DNA of 64,000 nt, from the NCBI GenBank assembly GCA_002335605.1, contig BEDY01000008.1, forward strand, positions 186,001 to 250,000, in the 5' to 3' direction. The notes under the pieces were generated by a model. That model did no database searches, had not been told where the DNA came from, and saw only the letters and a list, made by a program, of their open reading frames with translations. Positions 32,877-44,786 of the stretch are shown here, piece after piece. This DNA is from Prillingera fragicola. Its lineage: Eukaryota > Basidiomycota > Tremellomycetes > Trichosporonales > Trichosporonaceae. Position numbers and translations under genes: made by a program. Every line of letters begins with the position of its first letter. Positions within the stretch are counted from its first letter, which is position 1.

Positions 32877-34678
32877 TTATAGCTCCATGTTGTCAATCTC
32901 GAAGCCGCTCTCGTCGTCGCGCCGCCTCTCATCCGCCTCCTCTGATGACGACTTGCCGAGACGACGGCCGCCGTACTCGAGCTCGTCCTCGTCGTCCTCG
33001 GCCACTCCGCCGCGAAGGCCAGAGTCGGGCATCTTGATGTTGGACACGACGCGAGAGCCAAACATGCCGTTACCAATCATGCCGGCACGAGCGCCTAGCG
33101 ACAGGGGGTGGCCGCGGTTGGGCAGAGGGCTGGTGCCGGCTGTGGGGGTCGAGCCAGTGTGAAAGTGAAGGCCGTTCATGTCAGGGAGCGAACCAAGCGA
33201 GCGGGGCGTGGTCGGCCCAGGAACAGAGGACACTGACGAACGACGGTCGTTGATGCCGACGGGGCGTGAGTGGCCGTTGGGCTTCAAGCCCAGCGAGTTG
33301 GGGTTCGGTGACGAACCAGAGTACGTCTCGGAAACATTGCCCAGCGACGAAGTCGAGTCTGAGCCCGGGCTTGACTTGCGCTCCTTGGCGTTGCCAAAGC
33401 TGACAACCTCGCGAAGCGACGAGGGAGTCAGAGGAGGAGCAGTGGAACTAGGAGGCGAAAGAACACCGGGGAGGTCACGGGCTGCCGACTTGGCCGAGCG
33501 GAGCTGAGCATGGTCGCCCTGGGGAGACAGCATGGCAGGCCAAAGCGACTTGTCGGTGGGAAGCGACCGACCCATGTTGGGGTCCAGGTGGGCCAGAATA
33601 GCAGCAGCCTCAAGCATCTGCACCTGCTGGTGCTTGCTCATGCTAATCTGCGTGGGCTCGCGCCAGTGGGGGCTGTGCTCCCAGCGGTGCTTGACGAGAC
33701 AACTGGGGTGGCGGTACTCCTACACACAGTCAGTGATGGTTCGTGACAAGAATCGACGTCACTCTCACCTTGGCGCAGCTCTCGCACTTGAAGACCATGC
33801 CCTTCCTCCGTCCCTTTATGCCACCAGAGCCCGTGCCCAGGGCAAGCTTCTCCCACTCGGGCTTGACTTCGCCATCGTCATCCATGTCCATGTCAAGCTC
33901 AGCACTGCCGCTGCGGCCACCGGAGCCCTCGTCATCGTCATCACCGCCAAACTCCATGTCAAGCTCCATGTCGTCCTGGACGGCAGGAGGGGGTTGCACG
34001 CCACGGACCGCGCCACTGACCATTCCGCGGCTCGGGAGAGAAGCAGCGACGACCGTTGATCGGCTGTTGGTGCGCCCGGACGATGGGCGACGGTCAGTCT
34101 TGGTAAAGTCAAAGAGCTGGGGCGAGCCGTTGGCGGCCGCGTTTGACAATCGGCGTCCAGGGATGGGCGCACCACTCGAGAGTGACGAGCTCAGGGTCGG
34201 ACGACTGTCCGTCAGTACTCGCAACCACTATTGCCACTCACGACTCCTTGACTGTGTCCATGCCAGTGAGACCCAGTTTGCCGCGACCAAGCGCACCAGC
34301 AGTGGACGAGCTCATGCGACGCGCCTTGGGGGGCGCGGGGGACGTGATTCCGCCGTTGGTGCCGTTTGATGGCCTCGAGCTCGAGAGATAAGAAGTCGGG
34401 GGGACTGAGGAAGCGTCGACGCCGTCCTTTGACGAAGGGTTGCCGCCAGCAAGCGACAGAAGGTCTGCGTTGAGTTAGCAAACTGATAGCCAAGGCAACA
34501 AAAGCTTCTCCGAAGCAGCAGGTGCGCCCTTTGTTCTTCGGCACTCACCAAAGGCGTGGGCGTGCATTTCGCCTCCCTCTTTGGCGTGCTCGCAAGGGGG
34601 CAAGAAGCTAGGGTGCAGGAGATCGGCCTTTGCGTTGGAACGCGGCGACGAGTTTGCAGGGAGGTCGACAGGCTGCAT
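32877..34678 (-). CDS. C2H2 zinc-finger protein, fungal regulator
   Basis: Start taken at ATG 34678 (MQPVDLPANSSPRSNAKADLL). Exons join HAHAF-DLLSLAGGNPSSKDG, then ...GMDTVKES, a block from VLTDSRPTLSSSL to KGRRKGMVFKCESCAK, and the last exon beginning EYRHPSCLVKHRWEHSPHW. The finger is C-x2-C-x12-H-x3-5-H, with the split between the Cys pair and His pair falling at an intron. After it comes SKHQQVQMLEAAAILAHL...SLPTDKSLWPAMLSP, a block I recall as conserved in this fungal C2H2 family next to the finger. The rest is Ser/Pro-rich with acidic patches and ends ESGFEIDNMEL. Probably a nuclear DNA-binding regulator; only one finger is clear, so partner proteins or RNA binding remain possible. Confidence 0.85.
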
Positions 34679-37463
34679 GAGTTGATGTTGACAGAGAATG
34701 AAAGAGTTTGGGTAGGAACAAAAGTTCGGCCCGGAATTCAGAGACGCGTCGTGGACCGGGAGAGTGGGCAGAGGATATTTCCGGCAGCGGATGAAAGGAT
34801 GATGAAAGAAGTAATGCAGGCGGGGTGTGAATGATGGGGAGGAGGACACTGTCAGCTTTGTGCTATGCAATGCGGGCGAATGTGATGAAGATTGTTGAAT
34901 GGGTGGTGGCTAGACTTTTTTCCAGCCAGACAACAGCGGCGGCAACTCGTGGCGCACACCGCCTCGGGAACGATATTTCCACCTGCCCGCCCACAAGAAA
35001 CTCACCTCGAGCGCCGGCGTGGCCGCCGGGGGCGGCGAGCGCCATTGGTTGAATGAAGATGTGGCCACTGGGGCCATGTTCTTGCTACGGTGCACGGGGT
35101 GCTCGAGATAGGGTGGCTTAATAAGTCAGCATGGAAGGAAGGGGGAGACGCGGCTTTGGTGGGCGGTGTCGGTAGAACCACGAGGTGGTGGCCGTGCACG
35201 CGTGAAAGGGTGGCGAGCTTGGGGGAGGGATGTGGGACGTACGTGTTGAAGAGATGTTGATCTGTGGTGGTGGTGTGAAGAGTGGTGATGTAGAGTGGTG
35301 AATGAGTGTGGGGTTGAGAACAATGGAGGAGACGCACGGTGACTGGCTGGGCTTGAAGAAAGTTGGTCGTCTGGGCGTGAACAGTGTGCAGTCGGCGGCC
35401 ATGCGTCAGTCAGCGCCAGCCAGCCAGGCAGCGCCGGCCAGCCAGGGGGGCACAAGGTGGGGTTCGGATCGTTGGCAACTGGGGGCAGCCCGGGGGTGGA
35501 GGCAGGGGCAGGCAGGTCTCAATTCGACACCACCCTGAGCGGGGTCCATTCCTTTTGGGCCTTGGCCTCTCTCTACTCGCAGCAGCAGCAGCATCCTCTG
35601 CGTGTCCATGGATCAACCAACCACGACTTTGCGCGCCGCCCCGTCGGCCCGCTGCCGGCTCCAGCATATAGTTCCGTGCAAGAGCAAGTCAGACAGGAAC
35701 GACCCACGCCTGTCGACGCGCGCAGGTCCCACACCTGTGCAACGTAGACACTACTACTGTACTTGGGCACCTGTCGCAATCTTTTTCCTAATCACATGAT
35801 AACAATAGAGCGTGTCATTTGGCTCTCAAACGTTCCAAATTCACCCGCAACGTTTTCGTGTCACCCAATGTTGCTTTGGTCCTAATGGCCAGGTGGCAGT
35901 TGGATCTCGTACCGTTGCGCCGTTCGGGCCCGGTTCCCTAAGCCAAAGCCGTGGGCGGCCTCAACCTTGTGCTCTTTGTGCACAATGGACCCACCTAAAC
36001 AATTGCGTCCGGAAGATCAGGTACCGGCCGTTGATGCATAATGCCTCGTACCCACCAAGCCAGCGATACCCAACTTGTTCTGTACGACACTCTGAACGAG
36101 CTGCACGCCATTGTCCATGCTCACGGCGTCATTGCTTGTCACGTAACAGTGGATCTGACTTGCTGCGTATCCGGCGGCCTCGGGGCCGTTGACCCTCTGG
36201 GGCCCACTGTCCTTTCCCTGTATACATTTCAAAAGTCCAAAAATCCAAAATCCAAAGTGGCCGAGTGGGGGATTACACTCAAGTTGCTGGCTTTTCGTTG
36301 GCTGGCCGGCAATGAAGTTCGGCTATCCGGCGCCTTTGGCGTTGTGTCGTCGTGTAACTTTGCAAGTCTTGCCTAACGATTCTTACGCAAGAAAATTCGA
36401 ATTGTCGCAGTCCATTCGTGTCAAAAGAGTTGCGCACTCATGTACCTCTTACTTGCATGGGGTAATTCCCAGATCCATTGCCCTGTCGTCGCGGGAAATC
36501 TAACACTCTTGCCGTCCTTTTGGATCCTGTGTTGCTCATCATGTGACTGGAATGCCACTTGGCACGCGAGGATCTCCCGAGACGTTCAGCAGCTGCCACG
36601 CCATTCTGCTTCCCCATCCCGAACCGGCGAACCGCCCTGAGAACCCCGCACCCCCGGCTCGGCGCCGCAGGAACACAGGTTTGATCATGTACACGTGCCG
36701 GGCCGAGATTTCTACTGTCCCGGCGCCGGAGCAGAATCCCAGTCGCACATTGAGGTGCACTTTGCGGCCCGCCGATCACTTGGCTGGATGGTAGCGACGA
36801 AAGATGCAGGGTGGCTCCGCTCTCTCTCTGCAGGTGCTCTCTCGCTGGAGGTACAGCTAACCCCTGTTCCAGACACTGGCGGTGTAATGTGCAAGCGGTC
36901 TCGAGATGGCAAGTGTGCCTTGGCTCAGACATTAGTCAGGACCCGTTCTCGATGTGGCCATGCACGCACCACTGCCACACTGCGGTAGTCAGGTGTCCAA
37001 GCTCTGCACAGACATGCTTCTGGAGGCGCAAAAGGTCGCAGCAACGTGTGTGGACGTGAATTTCGTTCTGGGGTCATTGCAGTGCCACATCCTTTAACAT
37101 CGCGGCGACCTCCATCTAACCCATGTGCAGGTCCGTTACGTCCCATCGGTCTTCAATGGCCGTGGTTATGCATCCTATCAGGTTCGCAGATGGACCCACA
37201 GAGGTGGGCAGCGCTCTTGGCCCCTTGGCGGCGATCTTGTAGGTACGGGTGACGCAAGACGGCCACTTACGTGAAGGAAGACGGACTTCTGAGAGACAAG
37301 CCGAACTATCGTGACAATCGCTCACAATCCAAGATCGTCTCTCACTCGTCCCACAAGTCTTGAACCGCAAAATGTGCTTTGATAGAAAGGTGGATCAGTA
37401 CCTGGAGAACATGTAGCTGCCATCAAACATGATGCATTCAATGGCGCAGGAAATCAAAAAATG
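34679..37463. other. Longest gene-free region, about 2.8 kb
   Basis: Upstream of the zinc-finger gene and the tRNA pseudogene. At 35005-35045 (-) a short frame MALAAPGGHAGAR runs into a GTGAGT donor and could be a 5' leader exon or upstream ORF of the zinc-finger gene, but it is out of phase with the acceptor before CCTGTCGACC. Many short frames on both strands overlap and none shows a domain. Regulatory DNA or a long non-coding transcript are possible; nothing in the sequence decides. Confidence 0.5.
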
Positions 37464-37571
37464 TCTCTCGACTTGGCTCACAGCACAGCAGCACAGCAGA
37501 ACACAGGACCTGCGGATCGCTATAAAGAAAACAGTTAAAGTCCGACGCTCTACGAACTGAGCTATCGAGAG
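37464..37571 (-). pseudogene. tRNA-Tyr pseudogene with UAA-reading anticodon
   Basis: The 5' half matches the tRNA-Tyr at 31704 almost base for base (acceptor CTCTCGA, D arm with one G to C change, anticodon stem), and the 3' acceptor strand TCGAGAG and flank ACATT are also kept. The anticodon is TTA (37536-37538) instead of GTA, pairing with codon UAA. An intron-like segment sits at the same place. The T arm is destroyed: after CTGTGTTC there is a CTG-rich insertion of about 18 nt and the CACAG strand is lost, so both the T stem and the Pol III B box are broken. It is a DNA-level duplicate (flank and intron included) now decayed. Confidence 0.85.
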
Positions 37572-37838
37572 CCGTTTGAATGCATTGTTTGTTACGTGAG
37601 CTCAGCCACAAGCGGAGGCTTTCGGTTTCATCCGATGAGGATCACGCGGTCGGGCGTCATCATGATGCTTAACACCTAACTTTGACACAATCCTCACGGC
37701 CGCACAATGGGACACGTTAACGTTGGGGCCTCGGCGCGCCTCCCATTGCTCACTTGCATCCCCCATCATCTCCACGACGATATTTTTGTCTCCCGCGAGA
37801 CTCCAGTTGTGCGGTCCAAGTCGGCTAAACAGGTCACG

Positions 37839-39488
37839 ATGGGCCTTATCGCAATCCCTCCCGAGCGCGCGCCTTCCGTGCCGCCAGCACACATGCCCTC
37901 CAAGGAAGAGAAGGAGTGGCAGGGTAGCAAGGAGTCCATTCTCCCTTTAGCTTACGAGCCTGTGCGTCCTGGCCGAGTGGTTTGAGCTGACCCAACAGGT
38001 GCGACTCAAGCGTTCGTGGTTCCCAGCAGTGCTCATCTTTGTGGTTACGTCCCTGCTGTTTCTCGGCCTCGCACCCGTCGCCCCGCGCAACCACCTTCTA
38101 GACGCGCTCCATTCGCCATCCAGATCGGGTGTCCCGCCCCTCGATCCCAAGTTTGTGAAAGCCTGCAAAGACCTCCTCGACGAGCCCGCTTCGCTCTACA
38201 CCCAGCGCCTGGCGCGTCTTCAAGACGTCCTGGGCAAGACTGGCCGGCGGTCAGTGTGGGTTGCCGAACCCGGCCCCTCGGTCGAGTACTTTCTCGGGGG
38301 GTTTGGAAACGGCGTCTGGAAGCCCTCTGAGCGGCCCTTCCTCGCCGCCGTCGTCGGCGGCACCGACGCTGTCACCGGCGAGGCATCTTCTGATATTATC
38401 CTCCTAACCCCCGCCTTTGAGGAAGCTCGCGCACGGCTTCTGCATCTTCCCGACGACGTGAGCAAAGCGGTCACCTGGGTGACGTGGGCCGAGTCTGACT
38501 CGCCCTACGCCGCGCTCCTGGACCACCTCGGTGGGCATGTCCAGCTCGCGCTCGACGCGCCGGTGCGCAACTTTATCTCTGCCGGCCTGCGTGCCGCCCA
38601 GCTCAAGCGCGGCTCCGACCCACAGCTCGACGTGCGGCTTGAGGCAGCCGTCGCGTCGTTGCGGGAGCGCAAGGACGAACGCGAGATTGGGCTCATGCGC
38701 TGCGCCAACCAGTTTACGCTGCATGCGATCCGACACACGCGCGCGAAGATGCACGTCGGTATTCGCGAGAGTGAAACACGCGAGATTCTCTACGCCGAGA
38801 TGGCCAAGACTGGTCTCACGCAGAACAGCGCTTTGATTCTCTTTGGCGGTGGGTAAACACGTTTGACTTTTCTGACGGGCCAGAAAACGCCGCCCTCCCC
38901 CACGGCTCGGGCACTGATCGCAAGCTGGGCAAGTCTGACCTGGTCCTCATCGACGCCGGCGGCCGCTGGGGCGGCTACCTCGCGGACATTACGCGTACCT
39001 TTCCCGTCACCGACTCGGAGATCAGCGACGCGCATAAGAAGGTCTGGAACATTGTGCGCGACGCCCAGCGCGCTCCGGCCGACATCCTCCAGCGGACTGA
39101 CGAGGACGAGCCGCCCTTCTTCTCATGGCTCGACGACCGCGCGCGCGAGGAGATCAAGAAGGGGATGGCATCGTTCGGTGTCCCGCCCCAGCGCGGGGGT
39201 AAGCCCGACTACCAGGTCTTCACCCACCGCCTCGGCCATGGGATCGGGCTCGAGGGCCACGAGGCGCCGTACGCCGTACAGGGTCCTTTGGGCGAGCGGC
39301 CAGTCCTGTCGGGCCACTCGTTTACGCTCGAGCCGGGGGTGTATATCCCGGCTGGCTCGGAGCTGGGGGACAAGAGTGTGCGTGGTCTGGGCGTGAGGAT
39401 TGAGGATGTCGTGGTTGTGCGCGTTGAGGAGGGGCGGCTCAAGGCTGACTGGCTTACTGGGCCTGTGGAGAAGTTTGGGGATGTTTAA
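37839..39488 (+). CDS. Membrane-anchored M24 metallopeptidase (Xaa-Pro dipeptidase/aminopeptidase-like)
   Basis: Exons join ILPLAYEP-VRLKRSW and FGG-ENAALPHG. A short basic cytosolic N-terminus precedes one transmembrane helix (SWFPAVLIFVVTSLLFLGLA), giving type II topology with the catalytic part in the lumen or outside. The pita-bread domain keeps all ligands: LIDAGGRWGGYLADITRT (two Asp), HRLGHGIGLEGHE (His), LEPGVY and GVRIED (two Glu). The N-terminal half (LYTQRLARLQDVLGKTG...VWVAEPGPSVEYFLGG) is a creatinase-type domain. Length about 530 residues. ATG 37839 (MGLIAIPPERAPSV) was chosen; ATG 37893 (MPSKEEKEWQG) in the same frame is equally possible. Distinct in sequence from the cytosolic aminopeptidase P at 4293-6725. 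Confidence 0.9.
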
Positions 39489-40966
39489 GTGCAACGTAGA
39501 GGACACTGGTTGCAATATGCATGGGATACAGTTCTATGGCTGTTGGTGGCTGCAGTGTAACGGGCGGCAGGTCCTTGGTATGGTAGTAGGTGCTTGTGCG
39601 ACCCATTGGAATAGAGCCGGCGCTAAGAGGGAGACTGGAAACGCAAAGATCCGCCAGCGCCACTTGGAAGCGCTCACGGGTATCCATGTGACCGTCTGCT
39701 TCCTGTAAAGGATTGTGTTGGTACCTGCGACGGCAGGTCAACCACTGATGTAGCTTGATAACTCTTCTTTCATGAGAGACTATTCAATTGTTCAGGAAGG
39801 TCCTTGGTGTGTGACGGGAGGGCAACACCAGACCAGAGCTTCGTTGCAACAGTGGCATGTCAGCCATTTTCGCGATGTGGACCCTCGAGCTGGTTGCGTA
39901 TGTGGACGTGGGATAACATCCAGAGTTGGGAAAATTAATAATTTAACAGGAATATCCTTCACTGATTACTGTGTTACGCGCCTGTGCCACTCCACTCAGC
40001 CCGCTACTAAGAACACCCTCAACGGTGCCGGCCAGTATATTGGTACAGCTCCTCACACGCATGACTTTATCACTACATCGCCCTCGCAGCATGAACGCAC
40101 AACCAAATTCACAAGAATATCGCAATTCGTCAATGCCAATCGCGTGGCGCCACTTCAGCAAACGGCTTCTAGTTTCTTGTGCCTGCACGCCCAGCCAGAT
40201 CAAGCTTCTGATGCCCAAGCTTCGGCCGCGTTTTAGTTTCTTGCAAGCCAGCAACGCTGTACGCTGTACGCCACGCTAGTGCCACCCTTGTACATCTGCA
40301 AGGTCACTAGAGCTATCAGAGCAACCAAACAGAAACCACACTGACATCGAAACCTGCCGTCTAGCTGACGTCAACTGCTCCCAATACCCCAATGTCCTGC
40401 ATTTCCTGACCAGTTTCCTCTTTTGGGCTACGCGTCGATTGATAGCAGGTTGCCCCTTGGGGAATGTGACAGCCAAAGAGCAAGGGCAGATCACAGACGG
40501 CAGCTGTGGCAGTCAACGCTGAGCGCGTGTATACACAGGACTTGCCTGGTCCTCATCACTGGAGCAGTGTGCATGACTGTACACACGAGCCTGTCTATAC
40601 ACGCTGTACACATATACACCCTTTCCAAAATCAGTCTCCAAGATCCAACTTCCGGTTGACAGATTCCTATCTAAACTTCCAGAACCGGCAACTATACCGC
40701 CCCTCACGTGGCAATCTCACCTAGTGTGCGTAAGTGTGACCCTGAGCCGTACCTCTCCTTGCCTTCCCTGAGATCCTCATACAACATCCTACCAAAGTCA
40801 ACGAGAGCCTTGTTCGCCCACCTACCGTCTCCGCCAGAGCAATTCTCGCCGCCGAAGACTGGTGCTGGCGATTTTGTGCATTGTTCTTTCCCATCCACCG
40901 CAGTGCAAGACAACATCTCTTTTCTCAAGTCTCCCTGTCAACCTCACAGGGGGCTCTTCATTAAAG
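39489..40966. other. Intergenic region, about 1.5 kb
   Basis: Between two plus-strand genes. It includes a CACGTG box at 40705-40710 and pyrimidine-rich DNA near 40750-40960 before the next gene. No supported gene or RNA. Confidence 0.5.
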
Positions 40967-43900
40967 ATGCCTGGCCTCAAGCGAGCGCGACCACCTTCCC
41001 CATCCACCTCCCCATCACTCTCTCCACCACTTCGCGTCTCTCGTCGCCTTGTAGGCCCCAAGATCCAAAGCAAAGTCGCAGAGCTAGGCTTGGGAAATCT
41101 CCTCCCAAGCCTTCACACTTATCGCGACCAGGAAGGGTCGTCGTCCGACACGGACGTGACGTCGAGTGATGTCGAGCTCGGCACCAGCCTGAGTGCTCTC
41201 GAGGACCAAGTCGAGGAAGGCGAAGCCGATTCTGACGACGATGTGGAAGCTTCGTTGGCCCAAACCCCATCCTCCCCCATCCAGGCCTGGATGTCCAGCC
41301 GTAAAGGCAAGGCTGTCGACCCGCGCGAGTACGGTGTCTGGCGCGGTGTGCAAGCCGACTCCAAGCGGCCTATTCGCCCCCCATCCAAGACTCTTGTCAA
41401 ACCCTACCTTCCGCGTCGCAGGGGAGATCGCAGGGCAGAGCGCCGAGTGAGCCTGGCGTGGTTTTGAGAACCGGGAAATGACCCTACTGACACGTAATCA
41501 AAAGATGCCTAGCTCGCTGCAGCTCCGCGACCCTCGCCGCATTGTCTCACCTACTGAATCAATTCGCACGATCACGCGCTGCATCGACAGCTTGGTAGGT
41601 GGTTGCTGTCGCTCATTGTTGTGCATACTCTAACAGCTTGTCTCCAGGCGACCAGCTCCGCTTCGGATGCGGAGGCAGATGACGAAAAGGATGAGCAGGC
41701 CGTGTCCTCGAGTCTGCTCGATGTAACCGAGGTACCGTCCTCGCCTCCACAAGTGACAACCACTCCCCGTCCTGCTCGTCGCCATATTCAACTTACGAGT
41801 GACAGTGACTCGGAGCTGTCTTCACCACTCGCACTCAAGTCTCGAAAGGACAGTGCACGCAAGCGGCGTGAACGTATGCGCCTCAGCAAAGCACTCAAAG
41901 ATGCCAACCACCCCCGCTGGGATGCCATCAACTCTGATGCCTCAAGGCCAGAGGTGTTCAAGACTTTGGAGCGCATGGCTGCCAAGATAGGCCACAGGCT
42001 GGTCCCTGCTTCTCCGTCTGGCAGCGAGCGTGACGAGCAGCAGATCAGCTCCGAGCTCTTCAACTCCTCGCCACCGGGGGCTGGCTCGTCGTCTGCGGTC
42101 GATTTCATGAGCTCGTTCTCCAGTCCCTCGGGATTTCCTGCTCCTGTGGCGGTTGTTGCTTTCCGTGACGAGACACCCACCAAGTCATCCTCAACCACGA
42201 CCACTCCAACGGCCAGGCACTCGGCTTGGTCTAACGTCACGCCTGTCGCCGAGCCCATGAAGCGTTCCCGCACCCCGCCATCGCCAACGCCTGCCAAGAG
42301 GCACCGTCCATACCTTGCAGCGGCACCAACGCTTCTGGAGCCTGTGGTTGTGGACGAGCCAGTCAATGACTCGGATGTGTCCATGGCCAGTGTGTCTGAC
42401 GGCGAACCGAGTCCAGTGCCTTTCTTCATGTCTATTACGCCCGCTTCATATCTGCACCAGGCAATTCCCAAGCGCCGGGCTGGTCGAGCCGAACCCCTCG
42501 TTCGCGAGACCCGCGAGCGGTACGCTCGCTTCCTCCCCAAGTCTACCAACCAGCGCGACCGTAAGGAGGCCATCGACGCCAAGCGCCATCTGCGCGAGGT
42601 GCCCGCTAGCAATCTCGCAGGCAATGCCAAGAAACGTCTCCACCGCTGCACGCCGACTTCTTTAATCCCGTCGCGCGTCCGACTTCGCCGTCCAGTGCCC
42701 CCCACCCTTCCTAAGAACCATTCCACCTTTACTGGCAGCTGGTTCAAGGCAGAGGACGTGCCAAAGCCGACTCCCATGATGGGCTTGTCCTACATCAAGT
42801 CTCTGGTGGCACGCCACACTTCGGACCGCATCCGTCGTGCCCTCCTGCAGCGTTTCCGCGAACGTACCTCGTCGCCACCTTCGACCAGGGAAGCCACACC
42901 ATCCTCCGTGTCCAGCGGCAGTGCCCGCCGCCGGGCCGGCTCGTACACCGACGACGAGACTGTCGAGGCCCTCTTCCCAGACGACGACGACATGATGGAC
43001 TGGGAATGTGTCGACGACGAGCTCGAGGATGGCTCCAACAAGCGCTCCATTTCGTCGTGTGGCTCGGAGGCTGTCGCTCGCCAAGCTCGACGCGGCCACC
43101 TTCGCGTCGCCGAGCTTGCGGCGATTCTGGAGGGCCATCGCGTCCAGAGTCGTGAACAACAGCAAGCCAAGCGTGTCGCTCGTGAACGTGCTGCTGAGGA
43201 GGCTCGAGCGTACTGCGAGAACCATCTCACTCAACGTGCGGCCGAGGAGGCTGCTCATATCTCGGTCGCCGTAGCAGCTGAGCAGCAGGCAGCACAGGAG
43301 GCGACGCTTCGCCGCGTCGCTGCCGAGGAGGCTCGCGCCGCGCAGGAGGCAGCTCTTCAGGCCATTGCTGAGCGAGACACGCAGGAGCGACTTCGTCGTG
43401 AGCGCGCTCTCGCTGCTGCTCGTGCCTCTCGCAGCAGCCGGGCGCTGCGGTCGTCGCCCGAAGCAGAGGCACACGCCGAGTCGTCCGCGGCTGCTTTGAT
43501 GCGTTCCGAGGCCGCCGAGTCTTCTACGTGTAGCCGCACGCGGCGCCGCTCTGATGCCGCCGACGAGCCGCCCCGCACGCGTCTTCGCCTCGATCGCACC
43601 CGCACGCGTGCCATGACTACCCCTCCCCGCACTCTCGAGCCCGAGCCCGTGCCCGCTCCCAAGCCCTTGGTCCCACGCCGCCGCCGCGTTCGCGCCACCA
43701 CCACCCCACCACGCACAATTGTTGCAGAGGCAGAGACAAGCAGCTCCCAGGCCGTCGCCCAGGTGCCAGAGCTCCCCGCCGCGCCATCACTCGCTCCTGC
43801 CATCGAGCTCGCCGAGCCCTCCCTCCCCGCCTCGCCAACCGAGGACGCCCAGCCCGAGACCTCCGAGCCTACAACCGAGGCCGCAGAAATAACCGTCGAG

Positions 43901-44338
43901 TCTCTACTAGGCTCTCCCCCAGCGTACGAATATCCCTTCTACCCCGTCGTGCGCCCCGCGCTACCAACCCACCTCCGCCGCCTAGTCGACAGCCCCCCGC
44001 GCCCCACCGAAGCCGAACCAGCCACCCCGCCCCGCTACGCGCGCATGGACTACTCGCGCAACAGCCCCAGCCCACCACCGCCCTACAACGCCGCGACGGA
44101 CTGCGAGGTTGTCCTCCCCGCCGTCTTCCTGGCCGACCCCGGGGAAGCGCCAAGCACCCCGCCCCGGCGCGAGGTGCGCAGTGCCCCGCGTCGTCGTAGG
44201 GCGTATGCCACGCCTAGCCCACCTTCGTCGCCTGCGTTGGCGGAGATTGAGGATGCTGAGGACGCCGTAGAGTATACCCCGCAGAGGGAGGAGGCGCCCT
44301 CGGCTCTGGGCGCCATTGCCCGCTGGCTCGGGTGGTAG
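40967..44338 (+). CDS. Large disordered protein with central coiled coil, unrecognised
   Basis: Three exons (40967-41446, 41505-41594, 41648-44338) encode about 1086 residues. The N-terminus (MPGLKRARPPSPSTSP) is Ser/Pro/Arg-rich with acidic runs. A moderately ordered, strongly basic region near residues 480-620 includes HLREVPASNLAGNAKKRLHR and PTPMMGLSYIKSLVARHTSD. A long Ala/Arg/Glu coiled coil follows (ELAAILEGHRVQSREQQQAKR through ERLRRERALAAARASR). The last 250 residues are Pro/Thr-rich with repeated R-x-TTPPRT motifs, and the protein ends in a short hydrophobic helix, LGAIARWLGW. It looks nuclear or cytoskeletal, but I recognise no family. Long open frames on the opposite strand are by-products of its codon bias. 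Confidence 0.85.
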
Positions 44339-44786
44339 CTACCGCGCTTTGCCTTGAGGTTAGCCATGGCAAGAGGACACTTTGGTGGTCCCGGCCCACA
44401 AGGGGGTGAGCTGTGGCTGCTTGTGGATATCATCACCTGTGCATAGTCCTTACTGCGTGCCTGCTGTTTTTTGCTTGTTTATGCATTGCTTTCGTCTCGC
44501 TGCCTGTTAAGCATTGCTTCGTCTACGCACGCCGTTTCTTGCCAAGTGTACATGGACACCTTCAGAGTTGCCTCCTGCAGTCGAGCCACCCAGGCTTTCG
44601 AGTGCTGCAGTGTACGCAGGAGTTCACGTGCAAGATGGTCCAGACTCGCGCACCGCTCAATAAATCTGCCTCCCAACGAAACCGCACGGAACCCAACGAA
44701 GAACCAACACCCAATCCACAGGTCGTGCCAAACCATCGCATATCTATGTACAAAGCAATGCACCCCAACCACGCCCACGAACCCTC
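44339..44786. other. Convergent intergenic region
   Basis: About 450 bp between 3' ends; only short non-descript frames. Confidence 0.5.

Noticed and set aside
41788..44436. Several long minus-strand open frames (up to 329 codons) opposite the disordered protein
   Set aside because: Explained by GC-rich third positions of the plus-strand gene, which has proper introns and a continuous 1086-residue product.
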